DNA of 64,000 bases, taken from positions 186,001 to 250,000 of the forward strand of contig NZ_BMHT01000007.1 of the NCBI RefSeq assembly GCF_014641455.1, read 5' to 3'. Source of the DNA: Hymenobacter cavernae. Lineage in GTDB: Bacteria; Bacteroidota; Bacteroidia; Cytophagales; Hymenobacteraceae. This document shows positions 16,538 to 25,026 of the stretch, in pieces. Under the pieces are notes generated by a model. That model searched no databases, was not told where the DNA came from, and worked only from the letters and a program-made list of their open reading frames with translations. The number at the start of each line of letters is the position of its first letter. Within the stretch, counting starts at the first letter, position 1. A program made the position numbers and the translations under genes.

Positions 16538-17242
16538 ATGGACATTAAGGCACTCCGTAAGAAGAAAAAACTAACACAGGAGCAGTTGGCAACCCAAATA
16601 GGGGTTACTAGGTCGGCTATTTCACAGTTCGAAAGTGGAATTAGTAAGCCTTCTTACGAGACGTTAGTAGCACTGTCGAAAGCCTTGGGCGCCGACTTAC
16701 TAAACCCGCAGAATAATAATACAGAAGAATATACAGAAAGTGCAATTGTGCCCGAAAAGGCACATGATTTGTTGCCGGGTGCTAGAATATTGCAGATTAG
16801 TAAGGGCGTTGAACTTCGCTATGTTCCGGCGTTGCCCTGGCGGGCAAGGGCAACGTTTGCGGAAACATGGGGCGACGATTCTGCGAACTATGAGCAGCCA
16901 ACTACTATACCCGTTATCAACGTGCCAAACACCAAAGAATACGAAAACTGCTTTGCTATAGAAATTGATGGAGATAGCATGCAGCCTCAACTACAGTCCG
17001 GAATGTGGGTGCTTGTAGTGCCTATAAGCGAGGCGGATTGGGAGTATATGCCCGCGGGCATTTATGCTGTCCTTTATGGCAATCATTTTACAGTAAAGCG
17101 CATTATTGACAACACCCTACGCACTAAGCGCGAGATCGTGCTACACTCTGATAATCCAACAGGCGGCACAATGGCTGTCGAGCGGGTTAAGATTCGCGCC
17201 GTGTGGCGCGTTAAGAAGATTATTGATGCAGAAGTGGTGTAA
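16538..17242 (+). CDS. cI-type phage repressor: XRE HTH plus S24 peptidase domain
   Basis: A 234-aa repressor. The N-terminal XRE domain is clear (LRKKKKLTQEQLATQIGVTRSAISQFESGISKPS). The C-terminal LexA/S24-like domain has the catalytic Ser in IEIDGDSMQPQL and the Lys in HFTVKRI. It should hold the prophage silent and be inactivated by self-cleavage or an antirepressor. I see no obvious Ala-Gly cleavage site in the linker between the domains, so induction may differ from the lambda case. It overlaps the integrase start (TAATG), so the lysogeny genes form one operon. Confidence 0.88.
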   Translation: MDIKALRKKKKLTQEQLATQIGVTRSAISQFESGISKPSYETLVALSKALGADLLNPQNNNTEEYTESAIVPEKAHDLLPGARILQISKGVELRYVPALPWRARATFAETWGDDSANYEQPTTIPVINVPNTKEYENCFAIEIDGDSMQPQLQSGMWVLVVPISEADWEYMPAGIYAVLYGNHFTVKRIIDNTLRTKREIVLHSDNPTGGTMAVERVKIRAVWRVKKIIDAEVV

Positions 17243-18477
17243 TGGGCACAGCTACTTTCAAAATCGTTATTGCGGCCAAATCAGATAGCGACGGGTTTTG
17301 GGACGTGCGCTTACGCATCACGAAGGATCGTGTTAAGCGCTTCATGAACATAGGCATACCCATTGACCGCAGGCATTGGAATGAGAAGGCCACCGAGCGC
17401 CTGGCTAATTGGGTGCGCCCTGGCAACCATGAAGCCGCACAGCACAACGAAAAGTGCCAGGGTTTACTAGCCCGCGGCCGGGCCTTGGCTAAAGCAAAGC
17501 CACTGCTTACTGTAGACGAGCTAAAGGCACGTATGCTCTTGCCAGTGGAAGCGGCTGATCCAGATGCACCTAAAGAGCCCGACTTACTAGACTTCTTTAA
17601 GGAGCAAGTAGCCCAGGACGAACGACACTATAACCCAACGACAGTCGACAACCGGCGCACCATGGTTGAAAACCTTAGCCAGTTCACCAAGGGCACGTTG
17701 TCGCCAACGGCACTAACCTTGGTCATGGTGAAGGATTTTGACGCATGGCTAAAGAAGACCTTCGACAACGGCCCAGGCACCCGCAACAAGAAAATAAAGG
17801 TGCTGAAACTGTATTGTCTCAGAGCTATACGAACGGGTATGCTGAGCGCTAACCCGGTGGAAGGTTTCGAGCTGGCCACTGAGCGCCCAAAGCGCGTGTG
17901 GCTAACTGAAGAAGAATTTGCAGCTGTAGAAGCTGTGCAGCTTCCTGAGAAAGCCGACCTAGCCCGCAAGGTGTTTCTTGCCCAATACTACCTGCATGGC
18001 AGTAGAGTAGGAGTGGTGCTGCGCCTGAAATGGAAGGACCGGCATAATGGGCGTATCACGTTCATTCCAGATAAAGACGGGGACGCTAAGAGCGTGAAGG
18101 AAACAGCTAAGCTTACGGTGCTGCTAGATTCGCTCCTGCCTGCATCGGGCAAGCCTAACCCTAACAGCTACATCTTTCCCTACCTGACAGCAGCCTACGA
18201 AAAGCGCGAGGGCCGGCTACAGAAAAAGGAAATGAAAGATGCTACCTCGCGAGTAAACCGACGCTTGTTGGCCGTTGCTGAGAAGGCCGGACTAAAACCC
18301 TTTTCTACTCACGTTGCCCGTCGTACCTTAGCGACGTTGGCAGACCGGAAGCTAAAAGGTGACATTGGCGCTGTGGGCAGCATGCTAGGTCACAAGAGCC
18401 GACGCACTACGGAAATTTACCTAGCCAGTATGCGACCAGAAGATATAGACGTTTCGGCTGATTCCGTGTACGAATAA
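17242..18477 (+). CDS. Tyrosine-type site-specific integrase
   Basis: A full-length 411-aa phage integrase of the Bacteroidota type: an N-terminal arm-binding domain, a SAM-like core-binding domain (about 110-200: DFFKEQVAQDERHYNPTTVDN) and a C-terminal catalytic domain. The catalytic set is visible: Arg in LHGSRVGVVLRLKW, Lys in ITFIPDKDGD, HxxR in FSTHVARRTLA, His in MLGHKSRRTT and the Tyr in TEIYLASM. It inserts and excises the element at att sites. It is the last prophage gene, and repeat-rich DNA directly follows it. Confidence 0.93.
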   Translation: MGTATFKIVIAAKSDSDGFWDVRLRITKDRVKRFMNIGIPIDRRHWNEKATERLANWVRPGNHEAAQHNEKCQGLLARGRALAKAKPLLTVDELKARMLLPVEAADPDAPKEPDLLDFFKEQVAQDERHYNPTTVDNRRTMVENLSQFTKGTLSPTALTLVMVKDFDAWLKKTFDNGPGTRNKKIKVLKLYCLRAIRTGMLSANPVEGFELATERPKRVWLTEEEFAAVEAVQLPEKADLARKVFLAQYYLHGSRVGVVLRLKWKDRHNGRITFIPDKDGDAKSVKETAKLTVLLDSLLPASGKPNPNSYIFPYLTAAYEKREGRLQKKEMKDATSRVNRRLLAVAEKAGLKPFSTHVARRTLATLADRKLKGDIGAVGSMLGHKSRRTTEIYLASMRPEDIDVSADSVYE

Positions 18478-18482
18478 GGGCT

Positions 18483-18631
18483 AGGTATCACACAGGTATC
18501 ACATTTGGTGAACAGCCCCTAACATATACTGTTCATTCCTCGTCGACAACACAGCTGCAACACTGAACAGGAAGTGTTCACTAGGCATTGTTCAATTGTA
18601 GACGTCCCCTACGGACTACTCACCTTGTTCA
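18483..18631. other. Probable prophage right attachment region (integrase arm sites)
   Basis: Directly after the integrase stop is a 10-bp direct repeat AGGTATCACA (18483-18492 and 18494-18503, one helical turn apart). Six copies of TGTTCA/TGAACA follow, starting at 18509, 18530, 18564, 18575, 18589 and 18626. Clustered short sites beside int are typical of arm-type integrase binding. The crossover core cannot be fixed without the left end. Confidence 0.5.
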
Positions 18632-18634
18632 CAA

Positions 18635-18675
18635 CGCCTTGTAAACCCAAAGTTTACAAGGCGTTTTTGTTTTTC
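18635..18675 (+). terminator. Strong Rho-independent terminator at the prophage edge
   Basis: A perfect 12-bp stem (CGCCTTGTAAAC / GTTTACAAGGCG) with a 5-nt loop, followed by TTTTTGTTTTT. It insulates prophage and chromosome. Confidence 0.8.
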
Positions 18676-18714
18676 ATCAAAGCTAGGTTGAGGTTAAACC
18701 AGGTGCTGGCATAC

Positions 18715-18747
18715 AAAAGGGCGAAGCCACTCTGGCTTCGCCCTTTT
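18715..18747. terminator. Bidirectional terminator
   Basis: A perfect 14-bp stem AAAAGGGCGAAGCC / GGCTTCGCCCTTTT with loop ACTCT. The A and T ends make it work in both directions. It is the second terminator between integrase and chromosome and probably belongs to the host side. Confidence 0.75.
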
Positions 18748-18782
18748 GCGTTGTATCCTGTGATGTTATTTACAAGAAATAT

Positions 18783-18981
18783 AGGTCGATGACGAACCTC
18801 GCCTTTAACCATGTGCGCGTAGGCCGCGGTAATTTTTGAGCTGGTGCAGGTCGGAGTGGCACACCCCATAGAAAAGAATGTCGATCTGCACGTCGTGCGG
18901 GCCGATGTCGCGCCGTTTGAAGGCCTAGTGGGCTAAATCTGTGGTCGGGCTTTGAGCCGCGTAGGCTTTGGTGGGAATCAT
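18783..18981 (-). pseudogene. Remnant of a zinc-type alcohol dehydrogenase with a large internal deletion
   Basis: Leftward from the ATG at 18981 the frame reads MIPTKAYAAQSPTTDLAH, then an in-frame TAG. It continues AFKRRDIGPHDVQIDILFYG and VCHSDLHQ, which is the N-terminus and first zinc-ligand region of a YahK-type NAD(P)-dependent alcohol dehydrogenase. Immediately after, in another frame, come ITAAYAHMVKGEV and RFVIDL, which match the C-terminus of the same family. Roughly 270 codons between them are gone, and there are a nonsense codon and frameshifts. The gene is dead. It lies just outside the prophage end. Confidence 0.75.
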
Positions 18982-19141
18982 GAGCGTTTTTATGGAGTTG
19001 ATCATGGGTGTTGTTGTACACGCACAAAAATATCTGCCTGCTACCCGCGTGTTTCCACTGCTTTTAAACCAGAATACGTGCTTTTCAAGTAGCACCTCTT
19101 CCGTCTCCTAGGTTCCCGGGGCACGGAGGTACCGATCTTTT

Positions 19142-19843
19142 TTAAGACCACTGGAAGCGGTACTTCAGCCACACTACATCATCTTCCAGTTGCTGTACTT
19201 GCTTGAGCTCCAGTTGTGTAGCCGGCGTCTTGCGCAAGTACTCACTTACTTCGAAGGTGGTCGGCGACTTGGGGGTGCCGTCGGCAATGGGTAGCAACAG
19301 CAAGCTTAGCTCGTCGATGAGCCCGGCGTTCAGGAGGGAGCCGTTCAGGTGGCCGCCGCCTTCCAGCATCAGTGTCTCAATGGGAAACAGTGCGGCCAGC
19401 TGCTGTAAAGCCGAGGCAAAATCCAGCTCCTCTTTGCCGGCAAATACGTACGAAATGCCCTTGCGCTGCAGGTAGTACAGGTACTCGTCGCTGACCTGCT
19501 CCGTCAATACCTCAATGATATGGTCGCCGCCCGTCTCGTTGTTTTCCCAACCTAGCTTGCCGTGGGCATCGGCTGCTATGGCGAAGGAAGTCGCGTCTTT
19601 ATCGCCGATGAATGGCTCGCGCGCAATTGGGTGCGGGGCCGCTTGCAGCTCGGGTTGTACGCCGCCCGAAAAGTCTTTTTCCATTGTCACACGTCCGCAC
19701 ATCCACGCTTGGCTGGTAAACGTCTGGTGGTATTTCTCAAACACCCCGCCGTAGGTGCGGAGCAGCTCGTCGGTCCAGCTGGTAGTAAGAATTCTGCCGT
19801 CCACTGAAGACATCATGTGGCAGATGACGTAGGGCTTTTTCAT
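19142..19843 (-). CDS. RibD C-terminal / dihydrofolate reductase-like protein
   Basis: A 233-aa protein of the RibD-C family, NADPH-dependent reductases related to DHFR. The N-terminal signature is VICHMMSSVDGRI, and the cofactor-site region is LMLEGGGHLNGSLLNAGLIDELSLLLLP, a near-consensus GGG..N..L...LIDE block. The physiological substrate of these stand-alone copies is unknown; riboflavin synthesis is unlikely because the deaminase half is missing. It is the last gene of a same-direction group (cupin, AraC regulator, this gene), 34 bp after the regulator, and so may be under its control. Confidence 0.85.
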   Translation of the reverse strand: MKKPYVICHMMSSVDGRILTTSWTDELLRTYGGVFEKYHQTFTSQAWMCGRVTMEKDFSGGVQPELQAAPHPIAREPFIGDKDATSFAIAADAHGKLGWENNETGGDHIIEVLTEQVSDEYLYYLQRKGISYVFAGKEELDFASALQQLAALFPIETLMLEGGGHLNGSLLNAGLIDELSLLLLPIADGTPKSPTTFEVSEYLRKTPATQLELKQVQQLEDDVVWLKYRFQWS

Positions 19844-19877
19844 AAACTGATAATGTTCAATCGAGTGAGGGCACCGC

Positions 19878-20858
19878 TCACGCGGCCTTGCGGAAGGCCA
19901 GTGGGCTGATGCCGGTGTGTTTCTTGAAGAAGTTAGCGAAGTAGTTGGCGTACCCGAAACCTAGGTTGTAGGCAATGTCAGCCACGCTCCAGTCGGTGTG
20001 TTGCAGCAGCACTTTGGCTTCGCCGATAACCCGCTCCGCAATGTGGGTGGTGGTGGGCTTGCCGGTCACTTCCTTCACCGAGCGGTTCAGATGATTGACG
20101 TGCACGGAGAGCCGGTCGGCAAACTCCTGCGCGTGCTTGAGGATGGGCTCCCGCAGCAGCGAGGTAATGGGAAACTGTACATCTAACAAGGTCAAGAACA
20201 GGTTGGTAATGCGCTCGGCGGCGTTGGTTGGCGGCCCCGAATACGCGTGAGCCGGCTGCATCTGAGCCGCTTCATGAATGATCGTCGAGAGCTGGTTGCG
20301 CAGTAGGTCGTACTTGTGCGGGTAGTCGGTGTCAAGGTCGCGGCGCATACGCACAAACACCTCGGTTAGGTAGCGCCGCTGCTCATCGGAGAGGAAGTAC
20401 ACGGGGTTGCCGTCCACTTTGTAGAGCACCGGGTCTTTCAGGCCCACGCCCCGCATAGCCGAGTGCAGAAAGTCTTCGGTGAAGCCACAGATGTAGCCCT
20501 GCTGCTCGCCGGAGCCCTCCACAACCTCCCAGGCATAGGGCACCAATCGGTTGGTAAACACCAGCGCTGGCTTGTCTACGGCGTAGCTGCGCGTGGCGTA
20601 GTGCAGCTCATTGGCGCCTTCCAACACCAGCACTACCTTGAAATGGTCCCGTCGGCTGAAGCTCCCCATCACGCGCCTAGCTTCTTCCATGGTCACAACG
20701 CCGATAGCGCCATCAAGTCGGACAGGAGCCAGGTGGGAAGCGGTAGACGGGGCAATGAGGCGGGATTCGGTCATGGGAATAGTCGACGCCTGTTGGAGCA
20801 GGCGCAGTGCATAATAACCCCGAATAACTGCGTATGGTTGAAAACTCGTCGTCGCCAT
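19878..20858 (-). CDS. AraC-family transcriptional regulator
   Basis: A 326-aa regulator (about 298 if the later Met, MTESRLIAPS, is used). The N-terminal half is a cupin-like sensing domain (FKVVLVLEGANELHYATRSYAVDKPALVF). The C-terminal 100 residues are the double helix-turn-helix of the AraC family (FADRLSVHVNHLNRSVKEVTGKPTTTHI, then SVADIAYNLGFGYANYFANFFKKHTGISPLAFRK). It lies between a cupin enzyme and a RibD-like reductase in the same direction and probably controls them. The ligand is not evident. Confidence 0.88.
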   Translation of the reverse strand: MATTSFQPYAVIRGYYALRLLQQASTIPMTESRLIAPSTASHLAPVRLDGAIGVVTMEEARRVMGSFSRRDHFKVVLVLEGANELHYATRSYAVDKPALVFTNRLVPYAWEVVEGSGEQQGYICGFTEDFLHSAMRGVGLKDPVLYKVDGNPVYFLSDEQRRYLTEVFVRMRRDLDTDYPHKYDLLRNQLSTIIHEAAQMQPAHAYSGPPTNAAERITNLFLTLLDVQFPITSLLREPILKHAQEFADRLSVHVNHLNRSVKEVTGKPTTTHIAERVIGEAKVLLQHTDWSVADIAYNLGFGYANYFANFFKKHTGISPLAFRKAA

Positions 20859-20895
20859 AAGCCTGAATGAACAAGTATGACGCAGCGCTCAACCT

Positions 20896-21303
20896 TTATT
20901 TATAGCTATTGTACTCCTGGTTGGTAATCGGGCGCTCCCAGTTCACGATGCCTTTTTCCGTGTTGATGTTGAGCGCAATATGCGTCAGGGCCTGCTTGGG
21001 TGAAGCGCCGTGCCAGTGTTCCACGCCGGGCTGCGCCTTCACCACTTCGCCTTTGCGCAGCAGCCGGATGGGCTGGCCTTTCTCCTGGTAGTAGCCCACT
21101 CTGTTGGTGACCATCAGAATCTGCCCGGCCGGGTGCAAATGCCAGTTGTTGCGCGCTCCGGGCTCGAAGGTCACGTCGCCAATGGTGCAGTCAGTAAGAT
21201 TCACGCCGGCCAGCATGGTGACCCACGCTGTGTCGGTAAAGTATTCCGCCTGTCCACCCTTCGTGCCGGCCGATGTCTGTGGGGTGTTGGTGGGAGTGCT
21301 CAT
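20896..21303 (-). CDS. Cupin protein, (R)-mandelonitrile lyase / carboxymuconolactone-like
   Basis: A 135-aa single-domain cupin counted from MSTPTNTPQ at 21303; an upstream Met at 21369 is less likely because the extra residues do not match the family. The metal-binding cupin motifs are FEPGARNNWHLHPAGQILMV and GEVVKAQPGVEHWHGASP, giving the usual His ligands, and the closing part is INTEKGIVNWERPITNQEYN. Proteins of this shape are annotated as (R)-mandelonitrile lyase-like or detoxification cupins. It is first in the cupin-AraC-RibD group. Confidence 0.82.
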   Translation of the reverse strand: MSTPTNTPQTSAGTKGGQAEYFTDTAWVTMLAGVNLTDCTIGDVTFEPGARNNWHLHPAGQILMVTNRVGYYQEKGQPIRLLRKGEVVKAQPGVEHWHGASPKQALTHIALNINTEKGIVNWERPITNQEYNSYK

Positions 21304-21489
21304 GCGGTCAGATATAGTATGCAGGGCCAAAAAGCGCGAAGATCGATAAGGCAAAGGTCTGGGGAACACGCACCTATATAGGTAAAGTATTCAAACAGCT
21401 TCTGATAAAAATTAAGCAGGATCGTGTTGCAAGTCCACAGTAGCTAGCGGCAAGAACTAAGTGAGGACATAATCCTCTGGTTGCAGAGC

Positions 21490-21912
21490 TCAGCGCATCG
21501 GTTCGGACGGCGGAAAGTGCTCTTGCAGGAGGGCCTGAATCTTCTCCTGAGTCAGGGGTTTCGTCAGGGTGCCGGCAATGGGCAGTTGCCGGGCGCGCTC
21601 TAGGTCGCGCGGATTCACGGAGGTAGTGAGCAGCACAATAACAATGGCCCGTTGCTGCGGTAAGGGCAGATGCTGGTAAGCCTCCAGAAACTCCAGCCCA
21701 TTCATGACGGGCATATTGAGATCAAGCAAAATCAGCGCAGGGCAACTGGTACTCACCGGCGTACACACTTGGGTTAGAGTGGCTAGCGCCTCACGCCCAT
21801 TGGTGGCTACCAACAGGTGCTCGGCAACTTGTAGGCGCGTGAGCAGGAGTTTATTCAGGTAATTGGTGGTCGCATCATCATCGACCAACAGCACACTCGG
21901 AAGCTTGAACAT
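21490..21912 (-). CDS. Single-domain response regulator (CheY-like)
   Basis: A 140-aa receiver domain without an output domain. The acidic pocket is LLVDDDATT, the phosphoacceptor is Asp64 in LILLDLNMP, the switch Thr is in VLLTTS and the Lys in TLTKPLT. Such stand-alone receivers act by protein contact. It is divergent from the multi-PAS kinase at 22112, the obvious partner, and the 199-bp gap may hold both promoters. Confidence 0.9.
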   Translation of the reverse strand: MFKLPSVLLVDDDATTNYLNKLLLTRLQVAEHLLVATNGREALATLTQVCTPVSTSCPALILLDLNMPVMNGLEFLEAYQHLPLPQQRAIVIVLLTTSVNPRDLERARQLPIAGTLTKPLTQEKIQALLQEHFPPSEPMR

Positions 21913-22111
21913 GAAGAAAGGGAGGAAAGCATGATCCTAGGTAGCGCTAATAAACGGGAAAATATACGCGGAAGATGTTTCCCTTATCCGGCCAGGTGCT
22001 TCGATGCTACTGGTTGTGGCTTTCTGCCATCCTCCAGATAAGTTGGCGAAATTGAGCAGGTTGCTGTGATTCTTGTACCTTCCCGTACGACTTTCCTACC
22101 TAGCTTTCTGT

Positions 22112-25015
22112 ATGTCTGCTGCCGTAGTCCCGCTCACCGATTTATTTGCTCCTGCCGACTGGCTTACCTTACTGGATGTATCGCTTACGGGCATTCACCT
22201 GGTGCGCCCCGTCTACGTCCAGGCCGGCGCCGACATCGTGGACTTCGCGGTTGAATACCTCAACCCGGCCGCCCAGCGTATGATGAGCTTCGCCGAGCAG
22301 CCGGGTGGTACCTTGCTTACGCACTTCCCCCACGCGGTGGCGTCGGGTATTTTTACCTACTACCGGCGCGTATTTGAGAGCGGCGAGACGCTCACCTACC
22401 AGGCTCACTACCAGACCGACGGGCTTGATAACTACTTTGAGTTCTGCGCCCGGCGTAGCGGCGAGCACCTGATTGTGAGCATTAACGACACCGCTAATCA
22501 GCCCCGCGGCGCTATTAAGCAGAATCTGGGCGGCAGCCGGATGCACAAGCCGCAGGTGCTAGCCGAAGCCGAGCAGCAGCGGGCAGCGCTGCAGCGTATT
22601 TTTGCCCAGGCACCCGTAGCTATGGGCCTGCTGCGCGGCCCGAACTTGGTTGTAGAGTGGGCCAATGCCCGCATGGGCCAGATCTGGGGGCGGCCGCTGG
22701 AGCAGGTCCTGGGTCATCCGTACTTCGAAGCCCTGCCGGACTTCGCGGGGCAGGGCTTTGAGGAAGTATTGGCGGCCGTGTTGGCTACGGGTCAGTCGTA
22801 CGAGCAGCAGGAGCAGCCGGTGGACATTACCCAGGCGCAGCAGCGCTATCGGAGCTATTTAAACATTACCTATCTTCCTGATTATGATGCGCAGGGCCAG
22901 TGCACAGGCATTCTGATTTACGCCAACGATGTGACCGAGCAGGTGCGCGCCCACCGGCAAATACAGCAGCTCAATCAGGAGCTGGAAACCCGGGTCGAGG
23001 AGCGTACGCAAGCCGCGCTGGCCTTGCAGGCCGATGCGCGCGCCGTTGTCCGGCAGCGGGTGGCCGAGCGCGAAGCCTTCTACCAGGTATTTGAGTCTAT
23101 CCCAGCCGCCGTGTCGCTGCTGCGCGGCCTGCGTCACCGGTTCGAGTACATCAACCCGGTCTATCAGCAGGTGTTTGCCGGCCGGCTTCTGCTTGGGCTC
23201 GACTTTGCCCAGGCCCTGCCCGACGCCGAAGAGCAAGGCTACCTAGCTTTGCTCGATCGTGTGTACCAAACCGGCGAAACGTTCTTCGGGGCAGAGCTGC
23301 CTTTTGTCTCCGTTCGGCCGGACAGGCCGCCCCAGACGCTCTACTTCAACTTTACCTACCAGGCTATCTGGGAGAATGGGCAGGTAGTGGGCATCTCTAG
23401 CTTTGCCTTTGATGTAACTGAACAGGTGCGCGCCCGCCAACAGGCCGAGGCCCTACAAGCCCAGATGCTCGCCGAACGCGAAGCGCAGCAGCGGCAGCTA
23501 CAGGCGGTATTTGCGCAGGCGCCTGTCGCTATGGGCCTTTATCAGGGAGAACAGCACTGCGTGGTTATGGCTAATAACCTCCTCTGCGCCATGTGGGGCT
23601 GCGCGCCGGAGCAGGTGCTGGGCCGGTCGCTGCTGGAGGGGGTGCCCGCCCTGCAAGGTCAGGGCTTTACGGAGCTGATAGATGAGGTGGCCCGAACGAG
23701 AGTGCCATTTGTGGGCACGGAAGTACCTGTGCGTCAGGATAGACAGGAGAAAATCCACTACTACAACTTCATTTACCAACCTCTCTACGATGACGCCGGG
23801 GCCTTGTTAGGTGTCCTGGACATAGCCACGGATGTGACTGCTCTGGTGCAAGCCCGCCGTATGGTTGAGGAACGGGAAGAATCCTTCCGCTTGATGGCCG
23901 ACCATGCCCCGGCCATGCTCTGGGTGACGAACCCCGATGGACAGTGTACCTATCTGAACCAACCCTGGTATGACTACACCGGCCAGACCGAGGCCGAAGC
24001 CTTAGGCCTAGGGTGGACCGGAGCCGTGCACCCGGAGGATGCTCCAGGAGCCGGCGCCACGTTCCTGGATGCTAATACCCGGCGCGAACCCTTTCACTGT
24101 CTTTACCGGCTGCGTCGGCACGATGGTGTGTACCGCTGGACCCTCGATTCAGGCTTGCCCCGCTTTATGACCGATGGGACTTACGCGGGCATTGTGGGCA
24201 CGGTCATCGATGTGCACGAGCAAAAGCTAGCCGAGCTGGCCCGCCGGCGCCTGACCAGGAAGTTGCGTAAGGCCCGCGACGAAGCCCAGGCCCGGAACGT
24301 CGAGTTGAGCACGGCCGTCGAACAGCTGCAGCGCACGAACGCGGACTTGGATAACTTCATCTATACCGCCTCGCATGATCTGAAACAGCCGATTGTCAAC
24401 ATTGAGGGGCTGCTGCTGGCCTTGCAGCACGAGCTGCCTGCCACAAGCCTGGTCGGGGAGGTGCAGACCCTGCTGACGTTCATGCAGGATGCCATTGAGC
24501 GGTTTGGGCGCACCATCGGCCACCTCACTGACATCTCGCGTTTGCAAAAGGAACACAACCACCCCGTAGTGGACGTGAACCTAGCTAGGGTAGTAGGCGA
24601 AGTGGTGCTGGACCTGACACCGCTCATCGTCGAGACGGGTGCCCGCGTAGCCATTGAAGTGCCCAAGGCCGTCGTCCTGGCTTTTGCGGAGAAAAACCTG
24701 CGGAGCGTTTTATACAATCTGCTTAGCAATGCCCTGAAGTACCGCCACCCCGAGCGGGTGCCGCAGGTGCGCATCATGTATCAGGCGCAGGAAGCGTACC
24801 ACGTGCTGGCCGTGCACGACAACGGCCTAGGTATGGACCTGACGCAGGGGCAGGAAAAGCTGTTCGCGATGTTCCAGCGCTTGCATACGCACGTAGAAGG
24901 CTCGGGCATCGGGCTGTATATGGTCAAGAAAATGGTCGAGAATGTCAGGGGCCGCATTGAGGTGCAGAGTCAGCTAAACCAGGGCTCGACCTTCTTGGTG
25001 TACTTTCCGCGCTAA
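22112..25015 (+). CDS. Multi-PAS sensor histidine kinase
   Basis: About 967 aa from the ATG at 22112 (MSAAVVPLTDLF). A TTG at 22073 in frame is a weaker choice. There are five PAS-like repeats: the first three near residues 20-130, 165-290 and 320-440, then 460-580 and a PAS/PAC with WVTNPDGQCTYLNQPWYDYTG near 600-710. The kinase core has the H box in FIYTASHDLKQPIVNIEG, N box NLLSNALKYRHPE, G1 DNGLGMDL and G2 GSGIGLYMVKKMVE. No membrane segment is visible, so it senses a cytoplasmic signal. PAS repeats 2-4 are similar (AQAPVAMGL...) and look like internal duplications. Confidence 0.9.
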   Translation: MSAAVVPLTDLFAPADWLTLLDVSLTGIHLVRPVYVQAGADIVDFAVEYLNPAAQRMMSFAEQPGGTLLTHFPHAVASGIFTYYRRVFESGETLTYQAHYQTDGLDNYFEFCARRSGEHLIVSINDTANQPRGAIKQNLGGSRMHKPQVLAEAEQQRAALQRIFAQAPVAMGLLRGPNLVVEWANARMGQIWGRPLEQVLGHPYFEALPDFAGQGFEEVLAAVLATGQSYEQQEQPVDITQAQQRYRSYLNITYLPDYDAQGQCTGILIYANDVTEQVRAHRQIQQLNQELETRVEERTQAALALQADARAVVRQRVAEREAFYQVFESIPAAVSLLRGLRHRFEYINPVYQQVFAGRLLLGLDFAQALPDAEEQGYLALLDRVYQTGETFFGAELPFVSVRPDRPPQTLYFNFTYQAIWENGQVVGISSFAFDVTEQVRARQQAEALQAQMLAEREAQQRQLQAVFAQAPVAMGLYQGEQHCVVMANNLLCAMWGCAPEQVLGRSLLEGVPALQGQGFTELIDEVARTRVPFVGTEVPVRQDRQEKIHYYNFIYQPLYDDAGALLGVLDIATDVTALVQARRMVEEREESFRLMADHAPAMLWVTNPDGQCTYLNQPWYDYTGQTEAEALGLGWTGAVHPEDAPGAGATFLDANTRREPFHCLYRLRRHDGVYRWTLDSGLPRFMTDGTYAGIVGTVIDVHEQKLAELARRRLTRKLRKARDEAQARNVELSTAVEQLQRTNADLDNFIYTASHDLKQPIVNIEGLLLALQHELPATSLVGEVQTLLTFMQDAIERFGRTIGHLTDISRLQKEHNHPVVDVNLARVVGEVVLDLTPLIVETGARVAIEVPKAVVLAFAEKNLRSVLYNLLSNALKYRHPERVPQVRIMYQAQEAYHVLAVHDNGLGMDLTQGQEKLFAMFQRLHTHVEGSGIGLYMVKKMVENVRGRIEVQSQLNQGSTFLVYFPR

Positions 25016-25026
25016 GAAGCACTTGA

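Noticed and set aside
18478..18782. tRNA gene as integration target
   Set aside because: I looked for a cloverleaf and a TTC-type arm at the prophage end and saw none; the only structures are terminator hairpins.
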